Assembly (NCBI GenBank): GCA_023935145.1
Contig: CM043703.1
Location: 23,695,727-23,759,726, forward strand
Direction: 5' to 3'
DNA from: Bretschneidera sinensis
Lineage: Eukaryota; Streptophyta; Magnoliopsida; Brassicales; Akaniaceae
Length of the DNA: 64,000 nt
In this document: in pieces, positions 34,432 through 46,243 of the stretch
Numbering within the stretch: the first letter of the stretch is position 1
Layout of the letters: every line of letters begins with the position of its first letter
Position numbers and translations under genes: made by a program
Notes under the pieces: generated by a model
The model's database searches: none
Told to the model about the DNA's origin: nothing
The model's input: only the letters and a program-made list of their open reading frames with translations

Positions 34432-37400
34432 TTAGGTGCAAACTTTCCATATGCCAGTTCTATATCCCACAGACATCAGCGCAAGCTCCCAAAGCATGTT
34501 GGGAATGCTCAATGGATTCACCTTAGAACCAGGAATTTCAGACCAGTTCACAGATATCTCAATCATTGGGATGCTAAACCATTTGCACAGAAAAACTAGC
34601 TCAACATCAAAACACCACCTGCACAAAGTCCATGAAACTATGTCATCCATAGCAAATTCTGAAAAATGCTTTAAGCAATGACAAAGATGAAACAAATCAT
34701 TATCAAAATAGGCACCTACTTTGTTTCATATGACAAATTGATTTGACCTTCGGGGCCATAAATATAATAGTCAACCAGTCAATGATGAATATGGTTTACT
34801 TTTTACATTTGTTTAGGACAATAATCCAATAATTGACCAACAGATAAATGATGACAGCCCACCAGATGATTAGGCTATCTGAAATGCCCAAATAGTGTTC
34901 CAAATAGCATACGCGTGCCAATGGAAACACATTTATTATAGCAAAACAACCATTTTAAATATTCAATCGCTTCCTCCTTCGATCAATTAAATCATATTTG
35001 GCAAAAGACTAATTCATGTTTGTTAGTGCAGAAACAAAAGTTTCGCTTGTACGCCTCATTAGCCCATGCTCATGAAAGAATGCCTATGGTTAAAACGATA
35101 AACCGACTATTCCATTTCTTCCGTCATAATCTTTAATCAGTCTCTCTCTCTCTCTCTCCCCAAAGATCCAAAATACTCGTGGGCACCCTTCACGTTTATA
35201 AAAATTAAAAATAGAATTCTCTTTGCTTCTTCCTTATAGAGAATCTAGTTGAGTAATGATAAGTAAATTCCATTTTCATCCATGAAGATTGCTGTCCATT
35301 TTATTTACACCCTTCAATTTGATTTGTCCCAATTAAGTCCTTAACATTATAAGTTTGTTCTAATTAGAACCTTCCTCCTTGACACCATTAAGTTTAACCT
35401 AACAGAAGACCATGCCAGATCCGACATGAATAAGGAAAGTGTAAAATTAAGAAAACCCCAATGCTAATGCCTAATCCCTTCTGAACCCTAACGTTAAATT
35501 CCTTTAGAACCGTAATGTTAAATCCCTAATCCCCTTTTGAAATGGCCAGATAAAAATCTAATATGGGCTATTGATCTCTTTAGCGGTAATTTTCCCACCT
35601 AGGTCCACATAGGATGCCAGCTTGGATCCCACTAACAAGAACTTCAAGAAAGGTTCCAACTGGAATGAATAAAAAATGAAGGACTTTAATAATGTTAATA
35701 GAATGGATGGCAATCTTCCGGGAAGAAAACTAGAATTTATTAATTAATGATCTATATTCTATATTTTTATCATGAATCATGCATTCTTGAGACACTCTAA
35801 ACAGAAAATGATAATGAGCCCATAAAAATTAAAAAGAAAGAGAAGAAAGAATATATATTATTGCTCAACACATATGAAGTTAGTATAAAATGCACAGCGT
35901 GAAAACAGTGGCATTCTAGTCAAGAAGCACACATAATGTCCCTTTTCATTGACATTGTGGAGGATCAACAGGAACTGCCTCCCCCCTTCTTTTTTTTTTA
36001 GTTGTTGGGGGGGCTTGTGGGTGAACGCATCTCGATTTTTTATGATCAGAGTATTCGATAGCATGCAAAGGGCTTCTCACCTTTTCAAACGGATGTTTGT
36101 GAAAAGCTTCCTTGCTGCAGCCCTAGTAAACATCTTAAAACCACACTGCAATGTATGAAGATGCCCACATCAAGAAAAAAGGTAGCATATTTTGTCCAAA
36201 TTCAGCAAGCATGATTAAAACAGAAGAACATAAGAAATACTCGGCAAAAGAAACAGATACGTTGCAAAAACTGACCTGGGTATCACGAATTCCAGGACCA
36301 GCAGTCAAGAGAACCATGAGATGGAAACCTTTCATCAAAAAGTTGCGGAACCACTTCCTCTGAAATACACATCGGACTAATTCAACTAAAAGAAATATGG
36401 AGCAGGGAAATATAAGAAAAGGACAAAGGAATGGAATTTCCTTAAAGAGCAGGCAGCATTAACAATGCTTAACTGTAGCAAGAGCTTTCTCCTCAAGATG
36501 AGCACGAGAACCAAATGCGGCCATTGGGACATCAGATATTCTAAAACTTGAATCAGTAGCTGCTGAATCTCCATGAAAATTATCCTTTCTGGCAACCGCA
36601 TGGATCTGAGAGGATAAAAATCAGGTGAATGTTAACACTACCACATAAATTGAATTTTACTTCTGAAAATAACTAATAAATTTACATAATTTCCACTATT
36701 ATACACAATATGATGAATCAAAGCTCATACACACCTGCCTTTCAAGTTTTTCTAGGTCATTCACCTTGGTTGCCCCATCAGCATCCAGCATTAGTAGCAG
36801 TTCACCACGTGAATGCAGCATTCCCTGTTTTACAATGCTTTCACAGAGGTAAAAAGCTTCAATCAATTGTAGTCGTGGATAAAAGAGAAAGTATTACCCC
36901 TTCAACAGTATTACAGAATGTTCATAACTAAGCAAACACATAATTTACATCAGACTCACTTTTCTTATAGCTTCTCCCTTTCCATGATTTCTTCCAAGAA
37001 GGATAACCCTTACTTTATCTACTGTGTATTTCCTTACAAAGTCAAAAGCCACTCTTTTTGTCCCATCAGCACTTCCGTCATCAATTATCAACACCTGCTT
37101 AGGAACCCGTCATTAATAAATATAAAAAGAGATGCCTATGATGCTAGCCATAAAGCATATCCTCAATAAAACCTATGAAATTGCAAATTAAATGACTATA
37201 AATGTGTGCACAACATCCTAACAACCAATAAACCAGAGAATAACACAACAAAACCAATTTCATTGAATTACTATTATCTTTTTTGATAAGTAAATTACTA
37301 TTATCACTAAACACACAAATGCAGCCTTCCACTACAGCAAAGATAAAGTTTTAGAATGAATGTTTAATACCGGCCTCAGTGGCAACACATAATCAGTAAC

Positions 37401-39898
37401 ATTGTGAAGCGGCACAAGAGTGAAAAAGAAAGATTTACATATATAAAGAACTAAAAACTTTAGTTGACATAAGAAAGACAGCAGTGCTGCATTTCCTCTA
37501 ATGAAAAGTTAAATGCAAATGTAACAAAAAGAGATGCCAGAACTACCTAAGCAAGACACATCTGAATGAAAAGATTGAAGAAAATAATACCTCATAAGAA
37601 AATGAATTATCCTTTGCTGCACGTTGTTGAAGATAACTACAAAGTAAAGACATAAATATCATTATGCTTTAGTATTGTAACTTTCTGTGCGATAGCCATA
37701 CCAATACAAAAATTAAATTACTTCATAAGAGATTTAAGAAACTAAATGTGGCATTCTCTAAGCCCAAATTCATAACATACTTTATCTTATGACTGAAGGT
37801 ACCTTCCCTTTACCAGTTTGAAGTCAAGGTCCAAAATCCAAATCAAGAGCAGAAGATTTTAGTCTACGTTATACCAAGGAAAATGGGAATGAGACACCAG
37901 CATCAATAATGATTGTGTTAATCAAGTCCAACATCATTCGTTATAAGAAAATTTCAGTAAATCAGTATCATGGCAGAAATGGGAATTAACAATATGAATA
38001 ACCGGAACATTCTTGCTGCCTACTTTTTTTTTATTTGAGGATGGGGGTCGGTGTTGGGTTGTTTAGGGATTAGGGCATTAAGGTAACATTTGACACCATA
38101 AGTCTGTAACATAAATTACATGCTATGATTAGAACCATATGCTTGTCATATTCAAAAACTCCAGAACCCACCCCTAAAAAGAAAAAGTAGATAATTAATG
38201 CTGGTTGCAGAATAGAGTGCAAAATAGTTATCATCAAGTTACTTCATGGTTTCTTCAAGAGCTCCAGGAAGCCTATGCTCTTCATTAAACGCGGGAATTA
38301 TCAAAGATAAATACTTCTCTGCTGGATCAGAAATATGAGGACAAGGAACCTGGAAGAAATACATCCAGCAAAGTCAGAATCACTCAAAAGTCAAAACCAT
38401 TTTGCATGCCAGTAAATCTTCTAAAATTGGTATTGATACCATATCATGTTGCTGGCTTAATTTTGTAAATTTAAAATTTCACAGGACTGCAGTAGAATTT
38501 GAAGCTGTAGCTATTAACCATTTTATTTCTTCTTGCGGTATGCTAATACTCTACCGTCTGATTAAGTTTTCCTTACAAATTTGAAAAATGTCAGGATACA
38601 CCAATTGTAGTTGTTTAAGCTAAATAAACAGAAACCATTTTGCATGTGAGCTGGGTTAGGGTTATATGTCAGTCCTCTCTTCAGGAAAATAGCCAGAAAG
38701 GCTTTCTTATTCAGAGAAGCTAAAGCCCATATAATAGGGGAACTTTTGATCATTTCTAACAGAAATGTTGCCTCGGAAATTTTGGTATATAATCCATAAA
38801 AAGAGCATTAAGAATTCAACAACAGTGAAAGGCATTCTCAATCTGTTTTTAGTCAGTGGAACAACTTACAGTCCTTTGTCTCGAACCTATTTCCTCTTTA
38901 TGCCTTATCTATATCATTCAGTAGCCTCTCTTTTCTTTAATGTCTGATCTAATATGAAATGTGTGTTGCCTCACAAGCAGTTCAATATGGATTAGTGAGT
39001 TTGACAGGTCTGTTTTAGTGGATGCTAAACAGAATTTTTTATGCTTATGAAGCTAGTTAGCTCCAATAGTTTCCACTTCTTTGAACCCGGCCTATGCGCC
39101 CTACAACTGATACTAAGTACATTATGATATTCAGCTCATATCCACAATATTGAATAGAATTTGATGGAATGCATTAACAAATTCAAACTTAATCAAATTT
39201 AATTAAATAAAACCCGCGAATCCAAACTAATAACTTAAAGTTTGAGGATCCGTCAAGAAACAACACAGCTCCAATCACTCTGACAAAGGCTAATTGTGAG
39301 ACAATTTTTTTTTAACTCATTAACAAAGACCCATTTAATTGCTGCAAAAATGTTGTAACAAGAGTATAAACCAAAATTTCTAATCTTTATAAGAAGGCTG
39401 AATTATAAGAAACCTAAGGCAAGCAATTCTCCTCGAGTTGACTCATTAATCCACTAGAAATTTTCTTTTCCTCTCTCTTATTTTCTAAGCTACTAATGGA
39501 AACTACGAAGTCTCTCAACGAATAAGAACCATAACTGATGCAACAGAAAAATCTAAAAAAAAAAAAAAAATTATCAAATGCAAATAAGGAATTTTATATT
39601 TGACCTGTTTTAACGAATTCGGATCCTCAAAGATCGGAGGAGCTTCAATGTGACTGCCAAAAGAACCAAAAAAAAAAATAGAAATTGATATCCTTTAAAA
39701 AATTATAATGATCAAAACAACTGAAATCGATATTCTTAGTTATAAAGATAAAGATGGTAAATAGGTTTTGAGTAGAAGAACATACGCGTGGTTGTGTTTT
39801 CTTCTATAAGCTTCCATGAAAATCGCAGAAATTAAGCCAACTAATACTATGAAAATCAATGCGATTAAGAGCTCCAAAATCGTAAATAGAAACTCCAT
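34432..39898 (-). CDS. ALG5: Dolichyl-phosphate beta-glucosyltransferase, complete (335 aa, ten exons)
   Basis: ALG5 transfers glucose from UDP-glucose to dolichyl phosphate at the ER membrane, making the glucose donor for N-glycan precursor completion. Exons on the minus strand are 39898-39786, 39653-39605, 38349-38243, 37636-37591, 37094-36960, 36824-36735, 36605-36474, 36359-36276, 36145-36081 and 34618-34432. All borders are GT/AG and all phases join, totalling 1008 bases with TAA. Residues about 4-30 form an N-terminal membrane anchor. The GT2 domain follows: EKYLSLIIPAFNEEHRLP (about 64-81), IDDGS (109-113), LGRNHGKGEAIRKGM, and DAD at 164-166. Then come KGFHLMVLLTAGPGIRDTQ, CGFKMFTRAAARKLF, WCFDVELVFLCK and IPGSKVNPLSIPNMLWE. 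Length matches plant ALG5 (about 336). The ATG at 39898 agrees with homologs; upstream in-frame codons are not conserved. No lesions. Intron 9 contains a TIR element. Confidence 0.97.
35283..35718. mobile_element. Small TIR element in ALG5 intron 9
   Basis: The left end GAAGATTGCTGTCCATTTTA (35284 onward) is matched in reverse complement by the right end (TAGAATGGATGGCAATCTTC, ending about 35718). The interior is about 430 bases, non-coding, with phrases such as CAATTAAGTCCTTAAC. No clear target duplication is seen. The family is not recognised; a short Mutator-like MITE is possible. Confidence 0.55.
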
Positions 39899-40067
39899 CT
39901 TTGATGCTTTTTGAAGTTTTGTTAGTATTTTTTTCCAAGCTTTGGTTTTTTTGCTGTTCCTGCGAAGATATAGCAATATGAAAAAGTATTAGTTTTCGTC
40001 TTCGAGACATGTAGGTTATCAAAACCTCTTTCTATTTAACTCTCAGTTGGAGATTTTGTTCCGTGAA

Positions 40068-40140
40068 GCCCGTCTAGCTCAGTTGGTAGAGCGCAAGGCT
40101 CTTAACCTTGTGGTCGTGGGTTCGAGCCCCACGGTGGGCG
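40068..40140 (+). tRNA. tRNA-Lys: tRNA-Lys(CUU)
   Basis: The 73-base sequence starts GCCCGTCTAGCTCAGTTGG and folds as a cloverleaf. The acceptor stem GCCCGTC pairs with GGTGGGC-type 3' sequence, the A box is TAGCTCAGTTGG, the anticodon CTT is at 40101-40103, and the B box is GGTTCGAGCCC. There is no intron and CCA is not encoded, as usual in plants. A T run directly follows (40143-40150). It stands alone, about 170 bases from the divergently transcribed ALG5 start codon. Confidence 0.97.
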
Positions 40141-40142
40141 CA

Positions 40143-40158
40143 TTTTTTTTACTTTTTT
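40143..40158 (+). terminator. RNA polymerase III terminator of the tRNA-Lys gene
   Basis: Two T8 runs separated by AC begin three bases after the tRNA 3' end. An oligo-T tract of four or more is the known Pol III stop signal. Confidence 0.85.
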
Positions 40159-40221
40159 TTAATTTTTATCTTAACCCTCCAAAAGTAAATGCCTGTTTTT
40201 TCTTTTAATTTTTACTTTAAC

Positions 40222-40248
40222 ACCCCCCCCCCCCCCCCCCACCCCCCC
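40222..40248. repeat. Homopolymer C tract
   Basis: A run of nineteen or so C residues, one A, then seven more C. A similar but shorter C run lies at about 19069-19083. Lengths may be unreliable in the assembly. Confidence 0.9.
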
Positions 40249-41772
40249 AAGTTGACTTCTTGTTGAAGAGCTTGACCCTTATGTTTGGTTCCATTTAAGT
40301 CAATTTTAAATGTAACCAATTTTTTAAAAATTTAATCAAATTAAATAATTTATTAGGTTTGATTCAATGTGATTAAGCTTTTGGTAAATTTTAAAAATTA
40401 AATTCTAGTTTAAAGTTGGCTTAAATGAAAGCCAAACAAGGTCGTTAAACACTTGTTTTTTAAATGATTTTTCGATTAATTAGAAGCTGAAAATCGCAAA
40501 TAAAACAACTTCAATTCAAAAACATAAGTTGGATTTTGTAACTTTTGATTCCATATCAATTTTGATATATAATGTAGCTTCCTGAATTTCCCTTGATTGA
40601 TAAAAATATTTATACCCTTACAATGATACACCCATTATTATTAAATCATTGAGAGTATCATTTGAGAATTATTATTTAATTATTATCAATTAAATTAGTG
40701 TTAATTTAATTATTAATATTAATAATTTAATCATTATGTGTTAATATTGTTTTCTTGATACTTATAAAGATATTTTTAATATTTTGTTGTGATTAAAATT
40801 AAAATTTATAATTATGCAGTTATTAAAGTTATTTTTTTGGAAAGAGTTATTACAATTAATTCGATGAAAGAAAGATATCCGAAAAATCAAATGGTTCACA
40901 CACACACACACCACTTTTAGTAATTTTAACATCTAAAAAAACTTTTACATCTTATCAACTTAAACCATCAATCAGTTTAACAACACTTTTATAACAATTT
41001 TTATCAAACAGTAAATAAATTTTAACTCTACAATACATTTACCTTAAGTTATTTTAAAATAGCTTTTGAACTCTAAAGTAAAATTAAAATTCAAAAGATA
41101 GACCAACTAGACTCTTAACTCATTTTTTCCCCCTAAATCAACTCATTTTCTTTAACATGATATGTTTTCCTAATTTTGCTAAAGTCTAGCCATATTCTTC
41201 CTTACAAAAAAAAAAAACTAAATAAATTTAGATAAATTACACTGCCCTACCTTCAAGTTTGCTGAAATTTTACTAGCATACCAAACCTTTTTAAAACCCT
41301 TGATTCATCCAAAAACATAAATTTACACCATCAAACAACTTCAAAATGAATTTCTTTGAAGAATCAAAATTTTAATTGTATATTACTTTTCAAAATGATC
41401 AAAGTACCCTTAGTGTTAAAATATCTCTAAGTGATTATGATAAGTTTAATAATTCAATTTTTTAATTATTTATAACACAAATTTTTAGGTTATTTAAATT
41501 AATATTTTAAAAAAATAAAAACATGCAGTATCATTTTAATTTTTAAAATAGAAAAGTTTGTCTTTGATATTCATTTATTTGAGATGTTAGGCTATTTGAT
41601 TATATATATATAAAAAAAAACGTATCAACAAACTTTCAAAAAAAATATTTAGTTTTCTTTTATGATTGTCTTTGATGTTCATTTATTTGAGGAAGCAATA
41701 GGCAATGATATCATAATATTTTTTAAATATAAAATATATGAGGCAAAATTTGTTATTTTCTAACACTGTTTG
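40249..41772. other. AT-rich spacer, nothing recognised
   Basis: About 1.5 kb of AT-rich sequence with a short (CA)n tract at about 40899-40912. No coding segments on either strand. Confidence 0.5.
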
Positions 41773-42262
41773 TGTTAAGGTCAGAAATACTTTACACATG
41801 GAAAAACACATGAACACGTGCTTAATAGATACGCATGAGCACCAATATGATTCAAAAGCTTAAGCTCATGAGTCTTGAGCACAAACCATTTATATAAGTC
41901 ACTTTTATTTTTATTTCTATCATATGTGGGATAACTCACATATGGATATCCTAACAAATCTCCCCAATCATGGGTGAGTTATATACCAAACTTCTCATTG
42001 AATGGAACCATTGGTCATACGATAAACATGAAGTCCTCACAGGATATATTATATTATAGGGAAACTTGAAGGTTTTCCAACAAGACACACAAACTTTTTA
42101 TCCACAGACTCAACTACGAGACAGATAATGGGTGTTATACGATCATGACCAGCTCGAATTAGGCTCTCATACCACTTGTTAAGGTTGAAAGTACCTCACA
42201 CATGAGAGATTATAGGAACACTTGCTTAATAGACATGGATGGACACCATATCGTTGATAAAT
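41773..42262 (-). mobile_element. TRIM-like miniature LTR element (minus), 5' LTR truncated
   Basis: The 3' LTR is 41773-41956 (184 bases; minus-strand start TGTTAGGATATCC, end CTTAACA). A polypurine tract GGGGAGAT (41969-41962) precedes it. The internal region is only about 220 bases and non-coding. A primer site TGGTATGAGAGCC (42177-42165) adjoins the 5' LTR, which begins at 42179 and is cut off near 42262. Total under 500 bases, with LTR, PBS and PPT but no gene: the definition of a TRIM. Confidence 0.75.
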
Positions 42263-42289
42263 AATATTTTTCAACAAGTGGTATCAGAG

Positions 42290-42877
42290 AACATATGAGC
42301 ATCCCACATTAGAAAGAAATAAAATTAAGATTGGGCTATATACAAGGTTTAGGTTCAAAACTCTTGAGTTAAAGCTTTTGAGTCATATTGGTACTCATCC
42401 ATGTCTATCAAGCTTGTGTTCGTATGATCTCTCACCATGTGAAGTACTCCTGACATTAACAAGTGGTATATCAAAGCCTGGTTCAAGTTGTGTAACTCCC
42501 ACGATATGCCCCGTGGTTGAGTATGTGGATGAGAAGTTTTTGTATGCGCGTCTATAGTTTCTTGGAATACTGTCATGTGTGTCCCTTATAATACAGTCTG
42601 CCCCATTGAGGACTTCTTGCTGGTCGTGTGAAAAGTTGTTCCATTCGAAGGGAGTTTGGTTTATAACTCACACATGAGGGAGAGATTTTTTTCGGATATC
42701 CACATGTGAGTATCCCACATCATAAAGAAATAAATAATAATAATAATAATTGACTATATACATAGTTTTGGCCCAAGGCTCTTGACCTTAAGCTTTTGAG
42801 TCGTATTGGTGCCCATCCATATCTATCAAACTTGTGTTTGTGTGATCTCCCGTAATGTGAAGATACCATGCCCCTAA
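42290..42877 (+). mobile_element. TRIM-like miniature LTR element (plus), same family, head to head
   Basis: The 5' LTR (about 42290-42461, lacking its first bases) ends CTGACATTAACA. It is followed by the primer site TGGTATATCAAAGCC (42464 onward), a non-coding interior of about 220 bases, a polypurine tract GAGGGAGAGAT (about 42676-42686), and a 3' LTR to about 42877 ending CCCCTAACA. An (AAT)n tract expands the 3' LTR at about 42734-42753. The LTR is the reverse complement of the adjacent minus-strand element. Confidence 0.72.
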
Positions 42878-43380
42878 CATATATGTATGATCCCGTTGAG
42901 GTTGCTCAACCGAGTGACAAGTCCAATAAATGGGAAAAAATGAATAGAAAGACAGTTTGTGGCATTTGGTAATCGATAGACCTCAATGCCTTCCATTATG
43001 TTGTCGAAGAAACAAACGAAAAAGCTTATTTAAAGCAAATTGGAATCACTTAATGAGAGAAATGAGATATATAACAATGATTTGGTGATGACAAAGGCTG
43101 TGAACAGTAAGTGCAATAACAAACAATCCATTGCAGAAATTTGTTTGTTTATCAAGACCTTGTAAATCGTACAATGAAATTAGAGTTGATTGATACAAGT
43201 ATTTTTTTTTTGGGTACTTTAATTGATAGCTGGAAGATTTCGATGGTATCGCTAAGTAACTTTGATTAGAATGTTGTGCTCAATTTGTGTATGGTCAACG
43301 ACTGTATGCTCAGCAATGGGACTTGTAGAAATGATTCAAATTAACACAGATAATGAGAAAGCTCTTATCACAAAGAATGG
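42878..43380. other. Spacer, possible copia gag remnant at its right end
   Basis: Mostly unrecognised. Around 43230-43380 and again at 43505-43600, on either side of the small element, the plus strand carries KSKGMKTKGYGKSKDRSKS-like basic coding sequence that resembles the region before a copia gag zinc knuckle. Evidence is weak. Confidence 0.3.
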
Positions 43381-43504
43381 TGAAATTCTTGGGTGCACCG
43401 GGTGTAAGTCACACCGGGTCCATGTCAACCATCCATCAAAAGAGAAAATGACTCTCTCTTGATGGACGGATGACATATACCCAGTGCACCCAAGAATTTC
43501 TCCT
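43381..43504. mobile_element. Hairpin MITE, 124 bases, with 8-bp target duplication
   Basis: The whole element is an imperfect palindrome. GAAATTCTTGGGTGCAC (43382 onward) is repeated in reverse complement as GTGCACCCAAGAATTTC (ending 43500), and the arms continue through GATGGA/TCCATC. Flanks are identical: AAGAATGG at 43373-43380 and 43505-43512. No coding capacity. Confidence 0.88.
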
Positions 43505-43828
43505 AAGAATGGGGTAAGAGTAAGGGCATGAAAACTAAAGGTTATGGCAAATCTAAAGACAGGTCGAAATCTCTAAAGATAAAGTGAGACATTATTACTA
43601 AAATAAACTAAGTTATTTCAAGAGAAATTGTTAGGCTAAAAGCACGGGGAGGGGAAGAATAAAAAGAAGATCATTAATTATAACCAAGTTTTCATCCGAT
43701 AAATTATAATTTATTAACAAAAATGGTGTGTCTCATTTTTCACTCGGATCTCAACAGTAATAATAACATCTTTCTGAGTAAAATTACACTCATCTTGCGC
43801 TTGGAACAGTTGCTGGTGCTGGCGTTGT

Positions 43829-46243
43829 TTATATGTAAGTACACCGATCGTAACCTATACACGAAAACACACATACAAATAGGGCATTATTAGATTATGC
43901 TATTTTCAATTTTAAGTAAAAACACATATTGATAAATGTGTTAATGAACAATTAAGCATTTTTGCTTAACTAGCTAATTTTAGTGTTATATTTTTCACTT
44001 TCTTGGATCGACAGTGATAATAGAGCATAAATGGACCACCAAAACTTCCACTCTCTCACTCATGACAATAGTATTTTAATGGCAAAATAAAAAAATTTCT
44101 AGTTTAAAATTCTGACGTATCGCAATTTTACTCGTTCATTTTCTAATGATTTATTTTAGTGGTTCTCTTTGATAAATTATTTCTGGTTAATATAAAATAA
44201 AATTATTATCACGAATGTAGTAATTGTAAATTATAATATTATGCTATAATTAAAGAAATTATGGTATGCAATTTTTTTTTAACTTACTTGGGTCATTGCT
44301 GGTAAGAAGACCCGTGTTGCTAAAACCACAATCACTGCGACCATGAGTTTGATAGAAAGCATTCATGGCATACGCGGCGTGTGCCCTCTTGCTGTTAGGG
44401 TTAAAGCATGCTCCATTGGCTTGAATAGGCTTGCAGTCAACACCATTTTGACCACACGCATAGTCTATATTTGATTGCAATTGTTTATCAGTAGCCTCTG
44501 GTTTTGGTACACACCATTTCTTCCCTGAAGCTGGCGCCAGTGTTGGTGTAGGTCTAGGTAATTGACCACCCTGTGTTACGTTTTTTTTCACTCATTATAA
44601 TGATTTTTAAAAGGTAAAATAGACAATTATTAGTGAAACCTCATGCCAAAAATGGAAGTTGATATATCAATGGTAGTTCATATAACGTAATATTTTTTTC
44701 TTTCAGTATTATTTGGTGAATTTTAGAATTAGTCCACCAACAACTTTAATTCCAATTTTAAGTATTAATGTACGGTAAATTTTTTTGATAAAACACATAA
44801 TTTACGAGTGAAAGTTTTTTATAAATTACCAAACCATTTTTCAATGATTAAAAATGGTGTTCAGATCGTGTGATTCGACATTAACATAAGTTTATGTCCT
44901 TACAAAATGGTACAACTAAAGTACTATAAACACGAAAGAATTTAAATTCAATTCTTAATAAATCAGTAACCAAGAAAAAATCAGCTTACCTGTCCGTTGC
45001 GCATGATCCCAACATCATAAACAGGAGTGAAATCCGGTTTAAATAAACCCCAATTTCTCTCGGCTGTTGGACCGGATTTATATTCCTCGTTAAACAAAGC
45101 AAAAATAAACGTTTGGAACCGTCTTTTGGGCATCAAAGGTGTGCCTTGACCTGTAGCTTTACTAATCACATTCTTATTGAACAAAGCTGCGTTTTCCGGG
45201 TTGCAATATGGTTGGTCACAAGCCGAGGGCCAACCGGTTTCACCGATAACAATGTCAACGTCATCGTAATTCAAAGCTTTCATGGCAGAGTATGTGGTGT
45301 CCATTAACGCGTCAAACATGTTAGTGTACGTCAAGCCTGTTAATCTGTCACGAACACCTGGGTTTGGCTTGAAAATTGCAAAGTCTACATTGCGAGGGTC
45401 GAACCCGAAGTAAGGGTACGGGTTCACCATTAAGGGTGATTTGGTTTGACGTAAGAATTGGAGCATAGGTGCCATTATGCCCACGTCCCACCCGGGTCTG
45501 AACCGGCCCTCACTTGGTGAACCGTTAGGTTCGTAGGTGATTATGTTAAGAGCGTGTGCTGTTGTGACCTGAAGAAATAAATTAAAATAGTTATACCCCG
45601 TAACAATTAAAATATATATAACAAGTGCTAGTTTAATTTGCACCGTCAAATAGCAACCAGCCATTTGCGTCATACTCAAAAGCTTTTACGCGAATGACTA
45701 GGTGCAATTTGGTGGTGCAAAATAAATTAACACTAATATCCAAAATTAATTAGCAGTTTAATCAGAAAAAAATTTTCTCTAATTAAGCATAGCATTAACC
45801 TTAACACCCCTGATTCCAGAGCGAATCAAGGCTTTGTGAAGACTCCTCATAGCTGGAACAAGGCGTGAAATAAGGTTGTTATCGCCAGAAAGCAATATTT
45901 CGTTACCCATAGAGATGTATTTGATCTTTGTCTGAGGATGAAACGGAGAAATGTTGGCCGCAACCCACTTGCTTGCCTGACTAGCCTCCACGAGAGAAGG
46001 AATGACATCGTTGGGGACCGTGACAGTCACCGAGATGCCGCTGTTGGCGAATGCTCTAAGAATGTCAGGGTTCACGTTAAAAATTTTAATGCTATCGATG
46101 GTTGTTTGGGTTTTGAGGAAGTTGGCAACTTGTGATGGTGGAGGGAAGTTTCCATTCGTCCCGTAGTTTACACCGATGGCGTAAGTGGTGGTAGAGAGGT
46201 GGAGGACGGTGGTGGCCAAGAGGAGGAGCAAGGTTGCGGCCAT
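43829..46243 (-). CDS. Glucan endo-1,3-beta-glucosidase (GH17) with X8/CBM43 domain, complete (443 aa)
   Basis: Hydrolyses beta-1,3-glucan (callose) in the cell wall or at plasmodesmata. Exons on the minus strand are 46243-45800, 45568-44990, 44570-44288 and 43854-43829, all GT/AG. The last tiny exon supplies only YDRCTYI and the stop and completes a serine codon across the intron. Residues 1-22 are a signal peptide ending TTTYA before IGVNYG. The GH17 domain spans about 23-335, with the acid/base glutamate E115 in SMGNE and the nucleophile E258 in GETGWPS. A proline/threonine linker (about 344-355) leads to the X8/CBM43 domain (about 358-441), with WCVP and six cysteines. The protein ends right after X8, with no hydrophobic tail, so it is probably secreted rather than GPI-anchored. 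Frames are intact. Length fits the family (about 440-500). Confidence 0.95.

Noticed and set aside
42355..42576. 73-codon minus-strand ORF
   Set aside because: It lies across the LTR and primer site of a TRIM-like element and has no conserved motif.
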